From NCBI GenBank assembly GCA_036381495.1, contig DASVCS010000155.1:1-13826 (forward strand): 13,826 nt of DNA. Direction: 5' to 3'. The first letter of the stretch is position 1. Each line of letters starts with the position of its first letter. The notes beneath the pieces are model-generated. The model saw only the letters and a program-made list of their open reading frames with translations. It ran no database searches and had not been told where the DNA came from. The DNA comes from DASVCS01 sp036381495 (GTDB lineage: Bacteria; Gemmatimonadota; Gemmatimonadetes; Longimicrobiales; RSA9). Positions 1-6,352 of this stretch are shown in pieces. The translations under genes were made by a program, and so were the position numbers.

Positions 1-141
1 GTCGAGCGCCTCATCGGCTGGCTCAAGGAGTTGCGGCGGATCGCCACACGCTATGAGAAGCTCGCTATCCATTACCTGGCCATGGTCAGAATCGCCATGA
101 TTCGCCTCTACCTGAGACGACACTTTGCAAACACAGCCTAG
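1..141 (+). CDS. IS5-type transposase, C-terminal fragment (runs off left edge)
   Basis: Frame 1 is open from the first base and encodes 46 residues ending in a TAG at 139-141. The fragment contains VERLIGWLKE, then RRIATRYEKLA, then a hydrophobic helix (HYLAMVRIAMIRLYLRR). This is the usual tail of DDE transposases of the IS5 superfamily, where the catalytic Glu helix is followed by R-x-ATRYEK. The rest of the gene lies outside the window, so intactness cannot be judged. The tetranucleotide CTAG at 138-141 is a target site typical of part of the IS5 family, so the element may end at about 137 and take its stop codon from the target DNA. The family assignment is from motif recognition only. 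Confidence 0.8.
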   Translation, partial: VERLIGWLKELRRIATRYEKLAIHYLAMVRIAMIRLYLRRHFANTA

Positions 142-787
142 CCCGGCGACCAATATCGAAGTGTGGACGGCAGCGGTAATTACCAGCGCCTTCGCCGATG
201 CGTTTGGCCACTCGACTTTCATTGGCACGCACGGGAATATTGAGACCGAGATGAAGCTGTACTATCTCGGAGACATCATGGCCCAGCTAAAGGACGACGA
301 CAACTATGAAGTAACGATCTGGGATAATGTTGCAGACGCACTCGGCAATTGCGGCTACTCCTTCTATAGTCCAGAAAATCCTCCAGGGTGTCCACACAAG
401 ATGGATACCCACGTCCAAGTCGGGCTAGGGCGTGAGTGTGGTCACAAGATAACGGCGACGTCAGAACATACCGCCGAGGACCGGTTTCAGGGAATCCTTT
501 TTAGTCGGGACGTAGACAATAGCGCCGCGCCCGAGCGAAATCAGACCGCCTGCCCACCCGACGACGATGGCGACGATGACGACAATGGCGGCGACGGCTC
601 GACGTGCATTGACCCGACCCAGCCCGGGTGCGACGACACGGGCGGTGGTGGGACCGGTGGCGGGGCCGGCGGCAGTGGCGACGAGGGTTGTCAGCAGTAC
701 ACCTGCATAACGTGGTTCTGGTACGACCCCGTAACAGGTGAGGTCCTCGAAATCATTAGGACCGAATGCTACTGCTCCTCACCGTGA
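125..787 (+). CDS. Hypothetical protein with acidic/Gly-rich linker and Cys-rich C-terminus; 5' end probably removed by the IS
   Basis: The open frame ends with TGA at 785-787 and is at most 220 residues (178 if the ATG at 251 is used). I do not recognise the family. Residues about 1-140 look like a folded domain. An Asp-rich stretch (DDDGDDDD), a Gly-rich linker and a short Cys-rich tail with CQQYTC and ECYC follow. Such a layout suggests an exported protein, but no signal peptide is present, which fits loss of the N-terminus. Its first codons overlap the end of the transposase gene and no Shine-Dalgarno sequence is visible, so the listed start is nominal. Base composition is clearly lower in G+C than the rest of the window, suggesting recent acquisition. 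It could be a pseudogene fragment. Confidence 0.5.
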   Translation: MQTQPSPATNIEVWTAAVITSAFADAFGHSTFIGTHGNIETEMKLYYLGDIMAQLKDDDNYEVTIWDNVADALGNCGYSFYSPENPPGCPHKMDTHVQVGLGRECGHKITATSEHTAEDRFQGILFSRDVDNSAAPERNQTACPPDDDGDDDDNGGDGSTCIDPTQPGCDDTGGGGTGGGAGGSGDEGCQQYTCITWFWYDPVTGEVLEIIRTECYCSSP

Positions 788-900
788 CGGCCGTCGCGTT
801 CAAGATCGATCGCCTTCGTACGCCGGCATTGCGGACGACGCGCTCATCAATCGCTCACTCGAGCCGGGCGGGAATCCGCCTCCCCCGGCCAGCCTTGACT

Positions 901-906
901 GGAGGA
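901..906 (+). promoter_or_regulatory. Ribosome binding site fixing the start at 913
   Basis: GGAGGA lies 6 nt before the ATG at 913. It favours that start over the in-frame upstream start at 766, whose extra 49 residues are Arg/Ser/Thr-rich and protein-unlike. Confidence 0.6.
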
Positions 907-912
907 ACCCCG

Positions 913-1404
913 ATGGACACGATACAAAGCCTTCCTCGCACAGTGCGATTCGGACTTCTCGTCGCGCTCGCAGTGGCTGTGCTCGTTCCCGTAATCAGAG
1001 CTGTCCCCGCGCTCGGGCAAAGCGGCGTCATGCGGCCCGTGATCGTCGCGGTGCCAGATGTTTTTCCCGAAGAGAAGGTCCCAGGCGAGCCCCGGGACAA
1101 CGTCGTATCGGTAATCCTGCGCGCGCCCGGCCAAACGGACATCGTCGTGCTCAACGGCGAGTATGCGACGCCGGCCGGGCTGGCGGCTGCCATCAATGGA
1201 CTGAAGCGCAGCCGGGTCGCCATGGCGAATCCCGAACGGGGAACGCTGCTGGTCTTGAGAACCGCATCGCCGCCACGGTCCCGTCGGGCGCTCGGGACAA
1301 TGGTCGCTGCGCTGGCGAAGATCCGCGCGCAGCCGCCCTCTCGGGTCGGCGACATCGGGCGTGGGCGCTGGTTCGAGTTCCCGGCCAAAGATCTCGGCAT
1401 GTAG
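913..1404 (+). CDS. Small membrane-anchored or secreted protein, possibly ExbD/TolR-like
   Basis: This encodes 163 residues. After a short basic N-terminus there is one hydrophobic segment (about residues 13-35, GLLVALAVAVLVPVI) that could be a signal anchor or signal peptide. The remaining 125 residues would lie outside the membrane. The order beta strand (VVSVILRAPG), beta strand (IVVLNGEYAT), helix (PAGLAAAINGLKR), strand (TLLVLRTA), helix (GTMVAALAKIRAQ) resembles the periplasmic domain of ExbD/TolR. There is no obvious conserved membrane Asp and no exbB/tolQ or tonB/tolA neighbour, so that is only a structural suggestion. It is preceded by a good ribosome site and converges on queE. The expected ExbD length is about 130-150, so size is compatible. 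Confidence 0.65.
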   Translation: MDTIQSLPRTVRFGLLVALAVAVLVPVIRAVPALGQSGVMRPVIVAVPDVFPEEKVPGEPRDNVVSVILRAPGQTDIVVLNGEYATPAGLAAAINGLKRSRVAMANPERGTLLVLRTASPPRSRRALGTMVAALAKIRAQPPSRVGDIGRGRWFEFPAKDLGM

Positions 1405-1416
1405 CCCGGGTCTCGC

Positions 1417-1446
1417 GGCCGGCCAGCCGGCGACGGATGGCCGGCC
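1417..1446. terminator. Possible hairpin terminator between convergent genes
   Basis: Two copies of GGCCGGCC (1417-1424 and 1439-1446) can pair into an 8-bp GC stem with a 14-nt loop, starting 12 nt after the stop of the 913-1404 gene. No T-run follows on either strand, so intrinsic termination is uncertain. The rest of 1405-1667 shows nothing I can support. Confidence 0.3.
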
Positions 1447-1667
1447 TTGGTCACGCTCGATTCGCGTGAACCGTGCGTTGCCGTTCCTGTCCTCCGACCC
1501 GCGGCCGTTCCGCAATCGGGACGCCGGTCGAACGGGTCGGGGTTGCGTCCGGGATCCGGAAGCCGGGCGGTGCGCGGCCCCACGGCATGTCGGCACGAGC
1601 ACGCCGCGAACCGCGCCCGCGCGGGATTCGTGGTGCGGCGCGTCGGGGCGAGGGGACTGCAGCCCCC

Positions 1668-2333
1668 TCACACCCCCGGCACGTTCGCGCCCCAGATGAC
1701 CTTGTGGAGCTGGATCTGGTAGCGGACGGGGAGCCGGTCCTCGAGGATCCATTCGGCGAGTGTCCGGAACTCGACCTCGTCCCAGACCGGCGAGAAGAGG
1801 ATGGCGCGCAGCGAGCCCTCGGCGACGCGGGTGTCGAGACGGCGCTCGCGGACGACGACGCGCGCCCACTCGTAGTCGGCGCGGTCGCGGATCACGAACT
1901 TGACTTCGTCACGGCCGGTGAGGTGGTCCAGGTTCGACCACAGGTTGCGCTGCTCCTCGCCCGAGCCGGGACACTTGAGGTCCATGATCTTGTGGACCCG
2001 CGGATCGAGCGGGCTCACGTCGATCGCGCCGGAGGTCTCGACCAGCACGGTGAAGCCGCGGTCCAGGAGCAGGTCGGCCAGCCGGAACGCGTTCCGGTGG
2101 ATCAGCGGCTCGCCGCCGGTGATCTCGACGAGGGGCGTGCCGATCTCGACGACGCGCTCGATGATCCGGTCGAGTGAGAGCTTCTCGCCGCCGTAGAAGG
2201 CGTACTCGGTGTCGCACCAGGCGCAGCGCAGCGGGCAGCCGGTGAGTCGCACGAAGGTGCACGGCAGCCCCGCCCACGTGCTCTCGCCCTGGATCGAGTG
2301 GAAGATCTCGGTGACGCGCAGGAAGTCCGTCAT
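1668..2333 (-). CDS. queE: 7-carboxy-7-deazaguanine synthase (radical SAM)
   Basis: This radical SAM enzyme converts 6-carboxytetrahydropterin to 7-carboxy-7-deazaguanine, an early step to preQ0 and tRNA queuosine. The 221-residue protein opens with IFHSIQGEST, a QueE signature that binds substrate. It is followed by the iron-sulfur cysteine motif C33-PLR-C37-AW-C40 (C-x3-C-x2-C) and then DTEYAF. ITGGEPL (71-77) is the SAM-binding GGEP motif. Length matches the family (210-230). The ATG at 2333 has only a weak GGAG upstream. It lies 124 bp downstream of the proline dehydrogenase gene on the same strand, so it may be the last gene of that transcript. No queC, queD, queF, queA or tgt is in the window, but queG lies about 10 kb away. 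Confidence 0.95.
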   Translation of the reverse strand: MTDFLRVTEIFHSIQGESTWAGLPCTFVRLTGCPLRCAWCDTEYAFYGGEKLSLDRIIERVVEIGTPLVEITGGEPLIHRNAFRLADLLLDRGFTVLVETSGAIDVSPLDPRVHKIMDLKCPGSGEEQRNLWSNLDHLTGRDEVKFVIRDRADYEWARVVVRERRLDTRVAEGSLRAILFSPVWDEVEFRTLAEWILEDRLPVRYQIQLHKVIWGANVPGV

Positions 2334-2457
2334 ACGCTCCGGTGCCGCAACCCGCGTACCCCGCCTGCACCAACCGCGCAGAGGGGTGGAACAACCAATA
2401 CTGCATGCCCGGCACCGTACCCCGTTGCGCCCTCCGCGGCTCTCGCGGTTCGGCGCC

Positions 2458-3414
2458 TCACCGCCTCCCGTTCTTCCGCCCGACCAGGAACCCGAGCGGG
2501 CTCTCGCGGATCACGGCATCCACGATGAACATCAGGTTGGCCGGGCGCTCGGCCATCCGGCGCATGAGGTAGGGGTACCAGGCTTCGCCGAACGGAACGT
2601 AGATGCGCAGGTTGTACCCCTCGGCGACCAGGTGTTGCTGCACGTCGCGGCGGACGCCGTAGAGCATCTGGAACTCGTACGACGACGTCGGGATCTCCCG
2701 CTCGCGGGCGTACGCCTTCGTCGCGGCGATCATGCGCTCGTCGTGCGTCGCGATGCCGGGGTAGTTGCCGTCCGAGAGGAGCAGCTTCATGAGGCGGATG
2801 TAGTTCGCGTCGACGTCCTTCTTCTCGGGGAACGCGACGCTCTCGGGCTCCTTGTACGCACCCTTGCACAGCCGCACGCGTGCGCCCAGCTCGTTGAGCA
2901 TGCGGATGTCGGCCTCACTGCGGTACAGGTACGATTGGATGACGACGCCGACGTTGGTGTAGCCGTCGCCCCAGACGCGGCGGAAGAAGTCGAGCGTGCG
3001 CTGGGTGTAGGCGCTCGACTCCATGTCGAAGCGGACGAAGATGTCGTGCTCGCGGGCGCGGTCGAGGACGCGGCCGATGTTCTCGCGCAGGAAGTCCTCG
3101 TCGATGTCCTGGCCCATCTGCGTGAGCTTGAGCGAGACGTTGGCGCGCAGCCCTTCGGCGGCAATGCGGTCGAGGATGCGGCAGTAGAGGTCGGCCGCGG
3201 CCGTCGCCTCTTCGCGGTTGCGGACGGACTCGCCCAGGTAGTCGAGCGAGACGGTCATGCCGGCGTCGTTCAGTGCGCGCGCGGCGGAAACGGCATCATC
3301 GAGCGTCTCGCCGGCGACGAAGCGGCGGGCGACGCTGCTCGCGAACGGCGCCTCCATCGCGATGCGGCGCGCGAGCCGGTTCTCGCTGAGGTGCAGGATC
3401 GCTTCCCGCAGCAT
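2458..3414 (-). CDS. Proline dehydrogenase, monofunctional
   Basis: This FAD enzyme oxidises L-proline to 1-pyrroline-5-carboxylate and passes electrons to the quinone pool, the first step of proline catabolism. The 318-residue protein is the size of the short bacterial type (Thermus enzyme, about 307). The barrel motifs are in order: VSLDYLGES (55-63), NVSLKL (92-97), RFDMES (128-133), RVRLCKGAYKEP (179-190), ATHDE (222-226), YEFQMLYG (246-253) and the substrate-binding segment with YLMRRMAERPAN (282-293). The ATG at 3414 overlaps the TGA of the preceding gene by one base (TGATG). That overlap supports this start and translational coupling. An upstream in-frame start at 3582 would add 56 Arg-rich residues read in the wrong frame of the neighbour. 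No 1-pyrroline-5-carboxylate dehydrogenase gene is in the window. Confidence 0.95.
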   Translation of the reverse strand: MLREAILHLSENRLARRIAMEAPFASSVARRFVAGETLDDAVSAARALNDAGMTVSLDYLGESVRNREEATAAADLYCRILDRIAAEGLRANVSLKLTQMGQDIDEDFLRENIGRVLDRAREHDIFVRFDMESSAYTQRTLDFFRRVWGDGYTNVGVVIQSYLYRSEADIRMLNELGARVRLCKGAYKEPESVAFPEKKDVDANYIRLMKLLLSDGNYPGIATHDERMIAATKAYAREREIPTSSYEFQMLYGVRRDVQQHLVAEGYNLRIYVPFGEAWYPYLMRRMAERPANLMFIVDAVIRESPLGFLVGRKNGRR

Positions 3415-3860
3415 CAGGCCTCCAACTCGGCCTGGTGGCGGGCGATCGCGGCATCCAGCTCGGCCTTGACCTCGTAGAGCGAGAGGTCCAGCAAGGCGTG
3501 GCGGACCTCGTCCTCGGTGGCGCCGTACGCGAGGTCGCCGGACTCGATGTGCTCCATGATGCCGGCGCCCGTCGCGGCCCAACGGAGGAAGAGGAGGAAG
3601 CCGGCGAAAGGCCGGTCGGGATCGTCGGTCTCATCGACGTCGATCGCGACCGTGTAGGGCTGGTCGTCGCTGCCGGTGAACGCCGGCGGCCGATCGTGCT
3701 CCGCGATGTAGCCGCCGAGCGTGACATCCGGGATCGCCGCATCGGGCTGCGCGGTCCCGAGCGCCTCACGGAGGTCGATCTCGGGCTCGAGGACCTCCTC
3801 GGCCGCCGTGCGCAGTGCGCGCTGCTCGAGAAGGTCGAGAATCGGGTCCGGCTCAGACAT
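3414..3860 (-). CDS. Conserved-looking hypothetical protein coupled to proline dehydrogenase
   Basis: This encodes 148 residues, acidic overall, with no signal peptide or membrane segment. I do not recognise the family. The N-terminal third is Glu/Asp-rich helix (ILDLLEQRALRTAAEEVLE). The middle contains DVTLGGYIAEHDRP and YTVAIDVDET, both strand-like. The last 50 residues are amphipathic helices (LLDLSLYEVKAELDAAIAR). Codon use is strongly GC-rich at third positions, like its neighbours. Its stop overlaps the start of the proline dehydrogenase gene by one base, so the two are probably translated together. A role linked to proline oxidation or its regulation is inferred from position only. 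The ATG at 3860 has only a poor GGTGG/GGATG upstream. Confidence 0.75.
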   Translation of the reverse strand: MSEPDPILDLLEQRALRTAAEEVLEPEIDLREALGTAQPDAAIPDVTLGGYIAEHDRPPAFTGSDDQPYTVAIDVDETDDPDRPFAGFLLFLRWAATGAGIMEHIESGDLAYGATEDEVRHALLDLSLYEVKAELDAAIARHQAELEA

Positions 3861-3923
3861 GCGTCATCCACCCCGTCGAAGCGGCGACGTGGCCGCGATC
3901 CAGGCGTCATCAGGCAAAGCATT

Positions 3924-3952
3924 AAGGTAACCGGGGGCATTGGAGGGAACAA
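3924..3952 (-). promoter_or_regulatory. Candidate promoter of the unknown gene - proline dehydrogenase - queE transcript
   Basis: On the minus strand, TTGTTC (3947-3952) is followed after exactly 17 nt by TACCTT (3924-3929). This is a plausible sigma-70-type -35/-10 pair about 65-90 nt upstream of the ATG at 3860. The patch is AT-richer than its surroundings. It is a pattern match only; the -10 box is weak. Confidence 0.35.
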
Positions 3953-3993
3953 GGTGGGGCGGCGCGGAGCGCCGTCGGGCTAGGGCTGGGGCT

Positions 3994-4054
3994 GGGGAAC
4001 TGCCGGGAGCGGGAGCGGCGGCTGCGCCGCCTGGAGCGGGAACGTTTACGGGGG
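3994..4054 (+). repeat. Hexamer-rich dispersed repeat, copy 1 (solitary)
   Basis: This is the same 60-bp module seen at 6201, 6774 (inverted) and 10502 (inverted). In order it has GGGAACTGCC, two GGGAGC hexamers, a GC hairpin (GGCGGC-TGC-GCCGCC at 4016-4030), TGGAGCGGGAAC, and one GTTTAC hexamer ending in GGGG. Copies 2 and 4 carry two GTTTAC units; copy 3 has GTTTAC plus GTCTAC. It is preceded by three GGGCT(A/G) hexamers (3978-3995). It starts 18 bp beyond the stop of the Uma2 gene, in antisense to that gene, and lies upstream of the candidate promoter for the next transcript. No open frame is associated with it. Confidence 0.85.
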
Positions 4055-4072
4055 GACGGCGGCTGCTCGAGG

Positions 4073-4636
4073 CTACTCGAAACCCCGGAGGACCTCCGGC
4101 GCCGGGATCGTGAGCGCGGGGCCGCCGGGGACGGGGCGCCAGTCGAAGGCGTCGCTCGCCGTGATCGGGTGGGCAGCGCGATCCTTGAGCCGATGGACGT
4201 CGATCGTGCGGGCGTCCGGGTCCACGACCCAGTACTCGGCGACGCCGTAGAGCGCGTAGCGCTCGCGTTTGAGCCCCCGATCGCGTCGGGCGGTGCTATC
4301 GGAGAGGATCTCGATGACCAGGTCGGGGGCGGCCTCGATCCCGCGGTCGCTGATGATCTCGCGGCGGTCCCGGCGGATGAACACGAGGTCGGGCGCGAGA
4401 TAGTCGCCCTCCGCGAAGAGGACGTCCACCGGTCCAAAGACCCAGCCGAGCCGATGGTCCTCGGCGAAACCATTCAGCAGTTGGCCGAGTCGCACCGCGA
4501 TGAGCTGGTGCAGCGACCGGGGGGAAGGCGTCACGTGGAGGACTCCGGCAATCACTTCGTACCGGTTGCCGTCATCGCTCGGCAGGCGAGCGAAGTCGGC
4601 ATAGCTCCAACGGCTTCGTTCCGGTCGGGTCGCCAT
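4073..4636 (-). CDS. Uma2-family protein (DUF820, PD-(D/E)XK nuclease fold)
   Basis: This encodes 187 residues. The family has a restriction-endonuclease-like fold; it is abundant in cyanobacteria and other GC-rich bacteria and its cellular role is unsettled. The N-terminal half carries YEVIAGVLHVTPSP and LGQLLNGF. The core has the usual order APDLVFIRRD, then APDLVIEILS with D and E of the PD-ExK site, then RRDRGLKRERYALYGVAEYW with the catalytic-type Lys, and WVVDPDARTI. All key residues appear present, so it is probably an intact enzyme. The start at 4636 is set by a strong AAGGAGG ten bases upstream. An open frame extends much further upstream, to 5803, but only as the antisense of the dehydrogenase gene. 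It diverges from that gene across a 132-bp gap. Confidence 0.92.
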   Translation of the reverse strand: MATRPERSRWSYADFARLPSDDGNRYEVIAGVLHVTPSPRSLHQLIAVRLGQLLNGFAEDHRLGWVFGPVDVLFAEGDYLAPDLVFIRRDRREIISDRGIEAAPDLVIEILSDSTARRDRGLKRERYALYGVAEYWVVDPDARTIDVHRLKDRAAHPITASDAFDWRPVPGGPALTIPAPEVLRGFE

Positions 4637-4646
4637 GGCGCACTTT

Positions 4647-4653
4647 CCTCCTT
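4647..4653 (-). promoter_or_regulatory. Strong ribosome binding site deciding the Uma2 gene start
   Basis: AAGGAGG read on the minus strand, 10 nt before the ATG at 4636. It rules out the much longer upstream extension of the same frame. Confidence 0.8.
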
Positions 4654-4661
4654 CATGGACG

Positions 4662-4690
4662 AAGCTACATTGGAGCCACGCGCGCTGCAA
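4662..4690 (-). promoter_or_regulatory. Candidate promoter of the Uma2-family gene
   Basis: On the minus strand, TTGCAG (4685-4690) and TAGCTT (4662-4667) are separated by exactly 17 nt, ending 25 nt upstream of the ATG at 4636. This is a reasonable sigma-70-like pair, judged by eye only. Confidence 0.35.
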
Positions 4691-4737
4691 TCGTACGGAC
4701 TCGGCAGGGCGGCGCCATGGCGGATCGGGTCCAATGT
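4667..4737. promoter_or_regulatory. Inverted octamer pair in the divergent Uma2/dehydrogenase promoter region
   Basis: ACATTGGA (4667-4674) recurs as its exact reverse complement TCCAATGT (4730-4737). The starts are 63 bp apart, close to six helical turns. The left copy overlaps the candidate -10 region of the Uma2 gene. It could be a pair of operator half-sites for a looping regulator, or chance. Confidence 0.2.
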
Positions 4738-4758
4738 CTGCGATTCGTTGCATGAGGC

Positions 4759-4763
4759 GGAGG
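4759..4763 (+). promoter_or_regulatory. Ribosome binding site for the dehydrogenase gene
   Basis: GGAGG five bases before the ATG at 4769. It supports that start over the in-frame ATG at 4778 and over the long upstream open frame. Confidence 0.65.
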
Positions 4764-4768
4764 TGAGC

Positions 4769-5854
4769 ATGGCGACCATGAAGGCGGCGATCTTTCACGA
4801 GAACGGTGGGCCGGAGGTGCTGCGGGTCGAGGAGGTCGAGCGGCCGGTACCCGGTCCGGGCGAGGTGCTGGTTCAGGTGAAGGCGGCGGCGCTGAACCAT
4901 CTGGATCTGTGGGTGCGGCGGGGGCTGCCGGTCGAGGTGCCGATGCCGCACATCGGCGGGTCGGACATCGCGGGGGTCGTGGCGGAGGTGGGGCCCGCGG
5001 TCGATGGCGCGGGCGTGGCGGGCGTGGCGGGCGCGGCCGGCGGGTCCGACGCGGCGGGCGGCATCGAGATCGGCGCGCGGGTGGTGGTGGATGCGTCGCT
5101 GGGCTGCGGCCGGTGCGAGTGGTGTCTGCGGGGCGAGCCGTCGCTCTGTCCGGATTTCCGGGTGCTGGGCGAGCATACGCAGGGCGGGTTCGCGGAGTAC
5201 GTGGTGGTGCCCGCGGCGAACCTGTACCCGATCCCGGAGGACGTGCCGTTCGAGCGGGCGGCGGCGGCGCCGCTGGTGTTCGCGACGGCGTGGCGTGGAC
5301 TGATCTCGCGGGCGCGGCTGCGGGCGGGCGAGGACGTGCTGATCACGGGCGCGTCGGGCGGCGTCTCGACGGCGGCGGTCCAGATCGCGAAGCTGGCGGG
5401 TGCGCGCGTCTTCGCGGTGACGACGGCGGAGAACGTCGAGCGCGTGCGCGAATTGGGCGCCGACGTCGTCTACGACCGCGGCGCGGTGGACTACTCGCGC
5501 GAGGTCTGGCGTGACACGGGCAAGCGCGGCGTGGACGTGATCCTGGACTCGGTCGGCGAGGCCGTGTGGCGGCAGAACCTGCGCGCGCTCGCGCCGGACG
5601 GCCGGCTGGTCGTCTACGGCGCGACGACCGGGCCGAAGGTCGAGACGGATCTGCGGCCGCTCTTCTGGAAGCAGACCCGGATCATCGGGACGACGATGTC
5701 GAATCCCCACGAGTTCCGCGAGGTCATGAAGCTCGTCTTCCGCGGCGCGCTCGATCCCGTGGTGGACGTGGTCTGGCCGCTCGAGCGCATCCGCGAGGCG
5801 CACGAGCGGCTCGAACGCGGCGAGCAGTTCGGGAAGGTGGTGCTGACGCCGTAG
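4769..5854 (+). CDS. Zinc-type MDR alcohol dehydrogenase / quinone oxidoreductase
   Basis: This encodes 361 residues of the medium-chain dehydrogenase/reductase superfamily: an NAD(P)H-dependent oxidoreductase, substrate unknown, cytosolic. The N-terminal GroES-like domain has MKAAIFHENGGPEVL, the GEVLVQVKAAALNHLDLWVR element, and HIGGSDIAGVV (61-71). A structural-zinc loop C113-x2-C116-x2-C119-x7-C127 is complete. The first catalytic-zinc Cys of classical ADHs is replaced by Asn/His (NHLDLW at 43-48), so the active site is of the quinone-reductase-like subgroup. The Rossmann domain starts with LITGASGGVSTAAVQ (191-205), the AxGGVG-type nucleotide motif. Residues 80-98 form an Ala/Gly/Val insertion where relatives have a short loop. 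The tail (QFGKVVLTP) is typical of the family. Confidence 0.9.
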   Translation: MATMKAAIFHENGGPEVLRVEEVERPVPGPGEVLVQVKAAALNHLDLWVRRGLPVEVPMPHIGGSDIAGVVAEVGPAVDGAGVAGVAGAAGGSDAAGGIEIGARVVVDASLGCGRCEWCLRGEPSLCPDFRVLGEHTQGGFAEYVVVPAANLYPIPEDVPFERAAAAPLVFATAWRGLISRARLRAGEDVLITGASGGVSTAAVQIAKLAGARVFAVTTAENVERVRELGADVVYDRGAVDYSREVWRDTGKRGVDVILDSVGEAVWRQNLRALAPDGRLVVYGATTGPKVETDLRPLFWKQTRIIGTTMSNPHEFREVMKLVFRGALDPVVDVVWPLERIREAHERLERGEQFGKVVLTP

Positions 5855-6029
5855 TCGAACGAGCTCACACCCGTGCGCACGCCCGAAGACCGGGTGTTTC
5901 GTGGCAGGGCATCCGCCGTACGCGCGTCGACGACCAGGCTGCGCCAGTCGCGCCGCCTACGGCGCCGCTGGAACGGAAAATGCCCCCCAGGCAGGGAACG
6001 CGGCTTTTCCGCTTGCCGGGAGGACGAAA

Positions 6030-6173
6030 ATGGATGCCCTGCTCGTCATCGCCATCCTGCTGATCATACTCGCGCTGCTGGGATTCGGCGGGATCTGGAG
6101 CGCGCTCCGCAGCGCGGCCTGGATCATCCTCGTCATTGCGATCGTGGTGCTGGTTTTGTCGTTCATATTCTGA
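6030..6173 (+). CDS. 47-residue double-spanning small membrane protein
   Basis: The product starts MDALLVIAILLIILALLGFGG and continues through a polar turn (SALRSA) into a second hydrophobic helix (WIILVIAIVVLVLSFIF). It is a two-helix hairpin with almost no soluble part. Size and pattern resemble the small DUF1328 and lmo0937-type membrane proteins found near stress genes, but the match is by eye and the function of those families is poorly known. GGGAGGA (6018-6024) lies 5 nt before the ATG and sets the start. A longer open frame from 5901 adds Arg/Ala-rich residues and is unlikely. A copy of the dispersed repeat begins 28 bp after the stop, in the sense direction. Confidence 0.75.
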   Translation: MDALLVIAILLIILALLGFGGIWSALRSAAWIILVIAIVVLVLSFIF

Positions 6174-6200
6174 AGGGTGTAGGCGCCAGTGGGAGCCGAA

Positions 6201-6260
6201 TGGGAACGGCCGGGAGCGGCGGCTGCGCCGCCTGGAGCGGGAACGTTTACGTTTACGGGG
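6201..6260 (+). repeat. Hexamer-rich dispersed repeat, copy 2
   Basis: Order of parts: GGGAACGGCC, one GGGAGC hexamer, the hairpin GGCGGC-TGC-GCCGCC (6219-6233), TGGAGCGGGAAC, and two GTTTAC hexamers. It lies 28 bp downstream of the small membrane protein gene and would be in its transcript in sense orientation. Confidence 0.9.
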
Positions 6261-6352
6261 GCGGGGGTAAGGGCGGTGGCGGGGGTCCGGCTCGTGCGGG
6301 GATTGTCGCAATCGGCTATGGCTTTGCACCGGGTCTGTGTGCTTCTTCGAGC

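Noticed and set aside
2209..3477. 422-residue plus-strand frame opposite proline dehydrogenase and queE
   Set aside because: Shadow frame produced by high third-position GC; dominated by Val/Arg/Leu/Asp without motifs, while the minus strand has clear enzyme motifs.
4637..5803. Long N-terminal extension of the Uma2-family protein on the minus strand
   Set aside because: It is antisense to the dehydrogenase gene, Arg/His-rich, and a strong ribosome site marks the start at 4636.
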